DNA from: Serratia liquefaciens
Lineage (GTDB): Bacteria > Pseudomonadota > Gammaproteobacteria > Enterobacterales > Enterobacteriaceae
Length of the DNA: 64,000 bases
Assembly: GCA_012719855.1 (NCBI GenBank)
Contig: JAAXZN010000055.1
Coordinates: 22,198-86,197, forward strand
Reading direction: 5' to 3'
Below, piece after piece: positions 61,865 through 64,000 of this stretch. Under the pieces are notes generated by a model that was given only the letters and a program-made list of their open reading frames with translations, ran no database searches and was not told the DNA's origin. A program made the translations under genes and the position numbers. Every line of letters starts with the position of its first letter. Position 1 is the first letter of the stretch.

Positions 61865-63319
61865 ATGACACGCTATGCCACGTTGGCCGCGATCCTCAGC
61901 CAACGCATCGAACAGGGTCTCTATCCGGCCGGCGATCGTCTGCCGTCGGTCCGCACGCTAAGCCTGGAACACGGCGTCAGCATCAGCACGGTGCAACAGG
62001 CCTATCGCCTGCTGGAAGAGAGCCAACTGGTGGAAGCACGCCCCAAATCCGGCTATTTCGTACAAAGGCGACGCACTCTGGCCGAGCTTCCCGCCGTCAC
62101 CCGCCCGGTGCAGCGGCCGGTGGATATTTCGCAGTGGGAGCAGGTACTGGAACTGATCCGAAATAAGCCGCGCGAAGACGTGATCCAGCTCGGCCGTGGC
62201 ATGCCGGATATCAGCGAACCCACGCTGAAGCCGTTGACCAAAGCGCTGGGCACCATGGGCCGTCACGGCGATCTGCGCAGCCTGCTCTATGACAGCATTC
62301 AAGGCGTTATCAGCTTGCGTGAACAAATAGCCCGGCTACTGCTGGACTCCGGTTGCCAGATTAGCGCCGACCAGTTGGTGATCACCACCGGCTGCCACGA
62401 AGCGCTTTTTACCGGCCTGCGCGCCGTGTGTCAGCCGGGGGATATCGTGGCGGTGGATTCACCCTGCTTCCACGGCACCATGCAGACGCTGAAAGGGCTG
62501 GGTATGAAGGCGCTGGAAATCCCTACCGATCCGCTGACCGGGATCAGCCTGGAGGCGCTGGAACTGGCGCTGGAGCAGTGGCCGGTGAAAACCATTCTGT
62601 TGACGCCCAACTGCAACAACCCCTTGGGTTACATTATGCCGGAGGAGCGTAAACGGCGTTTGCTGACGCTGGCGCAGCGCTACGATGTGACGATCATCGA
62701 AGACGACGTATACGGTGATATCGCCTACCAATACCCAAGGCCTCGCACCATCAAATCCTTCGACGATGACGGCCGGGTGCTACTGTGCAGCTCTTTTTCC
62801 AAAACGCTGGCTCCCGGGCTGCGTATCGGTTGGATTGCCCCTGGTCGCTATCTGGAACGCGTGCTGCACATGAAATACATCGGCACCGGTTCTACCGCCA
62901 CCCAGCCACAGCTGGCGATTGCCGAATTCATCCGTCACGGCCACTATCTGCAACACCTGCGGCGCATGCGTCTCCGCTACCAGCAAAACCGGGACGTGAT
63001 GACCGGGTGGATTATGAAGTATTTCCCGCCCGGCACCCGCGTCAGCCAGCCGCGCGGCGGCTTTATGCTGTGGATTGAGCTGGATGAAGAGTTTGATACC
63101 CTGCGATTGAATCGCCATTTGGAGCAACAGGGCGTGCAAATCGCCGTCGGCAGCATCTTTTCCGCCTCCGGCAAATACCGCAACTGCCTGCGCATCAACT
63201 ACGCGCCCAAACTGACGTCAGAGATCGAACAGGCGGTGCTACGGGTCGGCGCGACTATCCAAATGCTGATGCCGGTACCTTCGACGGAGCGTGAAAACAC
63301 ATTGGCGCGATCGGATTAA
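61865..63319 (+). CDS. MocR-type regulator (GntR HTH plus aminotransferase domain)
   Basis: A 484-residue protein. The GntR winged helix occupies about residues 1-75 (GDRLPSVRTLSLEHGVSISTVQQAYRLLEESQLVEARPKSGYFV) and the rest is a fold-type I aminotransferase with PLP Lys in CSSFSKTLAPGLRIGWIAPG. Such proteins use PLP and an amine as effector. Length is near E. coli YdcR (468). It is divergent from the DUF1127-GST operon, which may be its target. The ATG at 61865 was chosen because it begins the HTH; the open frame before it is not GntR-like. Confidence 0.9.
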   Translation: MTRYATLAAILSQRIEQGLYPAGDRLPSVRTLSLEHGVSISTVQQAYRLLEESQLVEARPKSGYFVQRRRTLAELPAVTRPVQRPVDISQWEQVLELIRNKPREDVIQLGRGMPDISEPTLKPLTKALGTMGRHGDLRSLLYDSIQGVISLREQIARLLLDSGCQISADQLVITTGCHEALFTGLRAVCQPGDIVAVDSPCFHGTMQTLKGLGMKALEIPTDPLTGISLEALELALEQWPVKTILLTPNCNNPLGYIMPEERKRRLLTLAQRYDVTIIEDDVYGDIAYQYPRPRTIKSFDDDGRVLLCSSFSKTLAPGLRIGWIAPGRYLERVLHMKYIGTGSTATQPQLAIAEFIRHGHYLQHLRRMRLRYQQNRDVMTGWIMKYFPPGTRVSQPRGGFMLWIELDEEFDTLRLNRHLEQQGVQIAVGSIFSASGKYRNCLRINYAPKLTSEIEQAVLRVGATIQMLMPVPSTERENTLARSD

Positions 63320-63402
63320 ACTCTGTCGCAATCGGATTACCCGCGCACAGACTAACCTCCTAAAGTAGAACCTCCTCAACAAGCAGGTACAGGAAGGTGG
63401 TT

Positions 63403-64000
63403 ATGTCTCAGTCTCAGGTATGGTTAATTACCGGCAGTTCACGCGGTTTGGGCCTGCAGTTGGCGCAGGCGGTTCTGGCCGCCGGGCACCGTCTGGTTGC
63501 TACCGCACGCCAACCGCAGCAGCTGCAGCCGCTGGTGGAACAGTACGGTGAACAAGTGGTCACCGTGGCGCTGGACGTCACCGACGCCAGCGCGGCCAAA
63601 GGCGCGGTGCAGGCTGCATTAGACAGCTTCGGCCGCCTGGACGTGGTGGTCAACAATGCCGGTTATGGCAACATCGCGCCGGTGGAAGATGCCGATGAAG
63701 CCGATTTCCGCGCCCAGGTCGACACCAATTTCTATGGCGTTTTTAACGTCACCCGCGCGGCGCTGCCGGTGCTGCGTCAACAGGGCAGCGGCCATATCAT
63801 TCAGATCTCCACCATAGGCGCACGCCTTGGCGTGCCAGGCCTGAGCGCTTACCACACGGCCAAGTGGGCAGTCGAAGGTTTCTCCGAATCGTTGGCAAAA
63901 GAAATTGCGCCCTTCGGCGTAAAAGTGACCCTGGTTGAACCCGGCGGTTTCCGCACCGACTGGGCCGGTTCATCAATGACCATCGCCCCTGTCAGCGCCG
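63403..64000 (+). CDS. Short-chain dehydrogenase/reductase (partial)
   Basis: The first 199 residues of an SDR, cut by the right edge. TGSSRGLG binds NAD(P), NNAG is present, and the catalytic YHTAK (Tyr-x3-Lys) with preceding Ser (QISTIG) is complete. AGGAAGG is the ribosome site. It would follow the MocR gene on the same strand. Substrate unknown. Confidence 0.92.
   Translation, partial: MSQSQVWLITGSSRGLGLQLAQAVLAAGHRLVATARQPQQLQPLVEQYGEQVVTVALDVTDASAAKGAVQAALDSFGRLDVVVNNAGYGNIAPVEDADEADFRAQVDTNFYGVFNVTRAALPVLRQQGSGHIIQISTIGARLGVPGLSAYHTAKWAVEGFSESLAKEIAPFGVKVTLVEPGGFRTDWAGSSMTIAPVSA

Noticed and set aside
1..64000. tRNA, rRNA, CRISPR, prophage or IS elements
   Set aside because: No cloverleaf, array of spaced repeats, transposase or phage structural gene was recognised.

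Overview
The window is chromosomal DNA from an enterobacterium, most likely Serratia or a close Yersiniaceae relative. Three things point there: fairly GC-rich protein-coding DNA, Escherichia-like orthologues with the usual motifs and lengths, and a block (ompX-rhtA-dps-ybiI-glnHPQ-ybiO-rlmF-mcbA-like-ybiB-dinG) that resembles the E. coli ompX-dinG region but is interrupted by many extra transporter, regulator and enzyme genes. Genes are dense on both strands. I saw no rRNA, tRNA, CRISPR array, prophage or complete insertion sequence. The genus is inferred from gene content and was not tested by a database search.

Region by region. 1-3735: a CusRS/HprRS-like two-component system (kinase cut by the window edge), divergent across a perfect 22-bp palindrome from a periplasmic protein, a cytochrome b561-like membrane protein and a Tat/lipobox molybdopterin oxidoreductase. 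3859-4528: an AT-rich pair of unknown genes. 4553-10661: ygbI regulator and the divergent ltnD-otnK-otnC-otnI-ygbN operon for four-carbon sugar acid use. 10713-16317: acetyltransferase, LysR/nitrilase divergent pair, ompX, rhtA, a YhcH-family protein and a P-loop kinase. 16712-22605: dps, ybiI, nitrogen-controlled glnHPQ, mechanosensitive channel ybiO. 22645-29332: a soluble PAS-chemoreceptor, rlmF, flavin reductase, a DUF1471 protein, an M3-type peptidase and ybiB. 29529-36425: a block of MFS, RhtB and DMT exporters, each beside a regulator, separating ybiB from dinG. 36426-40872: dinG, a tautomerase/carboxymuconolactone-decarboxylase pair and a general porin. 41082-47423: acetyltransferases, an e(P4)-like acid phosphatase, an XRE-cupin regulator, an MFS exporter beside a cysteine-rich SufR-like regulator, and yedA. 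48117-48862: a TumE/TumA-type toxin-antitoxin pair. 48882-54639: a compact operon of a membrane desaturase/hydroxylase, a complete OsmF-YehYXW-type osmoprotectant importer and a cytosolic PhnD-like protein. 54799-64000: a lipoprotein with a TolA-domain-III-like C-terminus, LysR/isochorismatase-like/ABM/amidohydrolase cluster, a Gfo/Idh/MocA dehydrogenase, DUF1127-GST operon, a MocR regulator and a truncated SDR.

The best-supported functional units are the tetronate operon, the nitrogen-regulated glutamine importer, and the osmoprotectant importer. The most interesting less-described items are the TolA-like lipoprotein, the desaturase/importer operon, the redox module at the left edge, the AT-rich gene pair, the Cys-rich regulator/MFS pair and a two-copy intergenic repeat (about 42796-42883 and 47421-47540).
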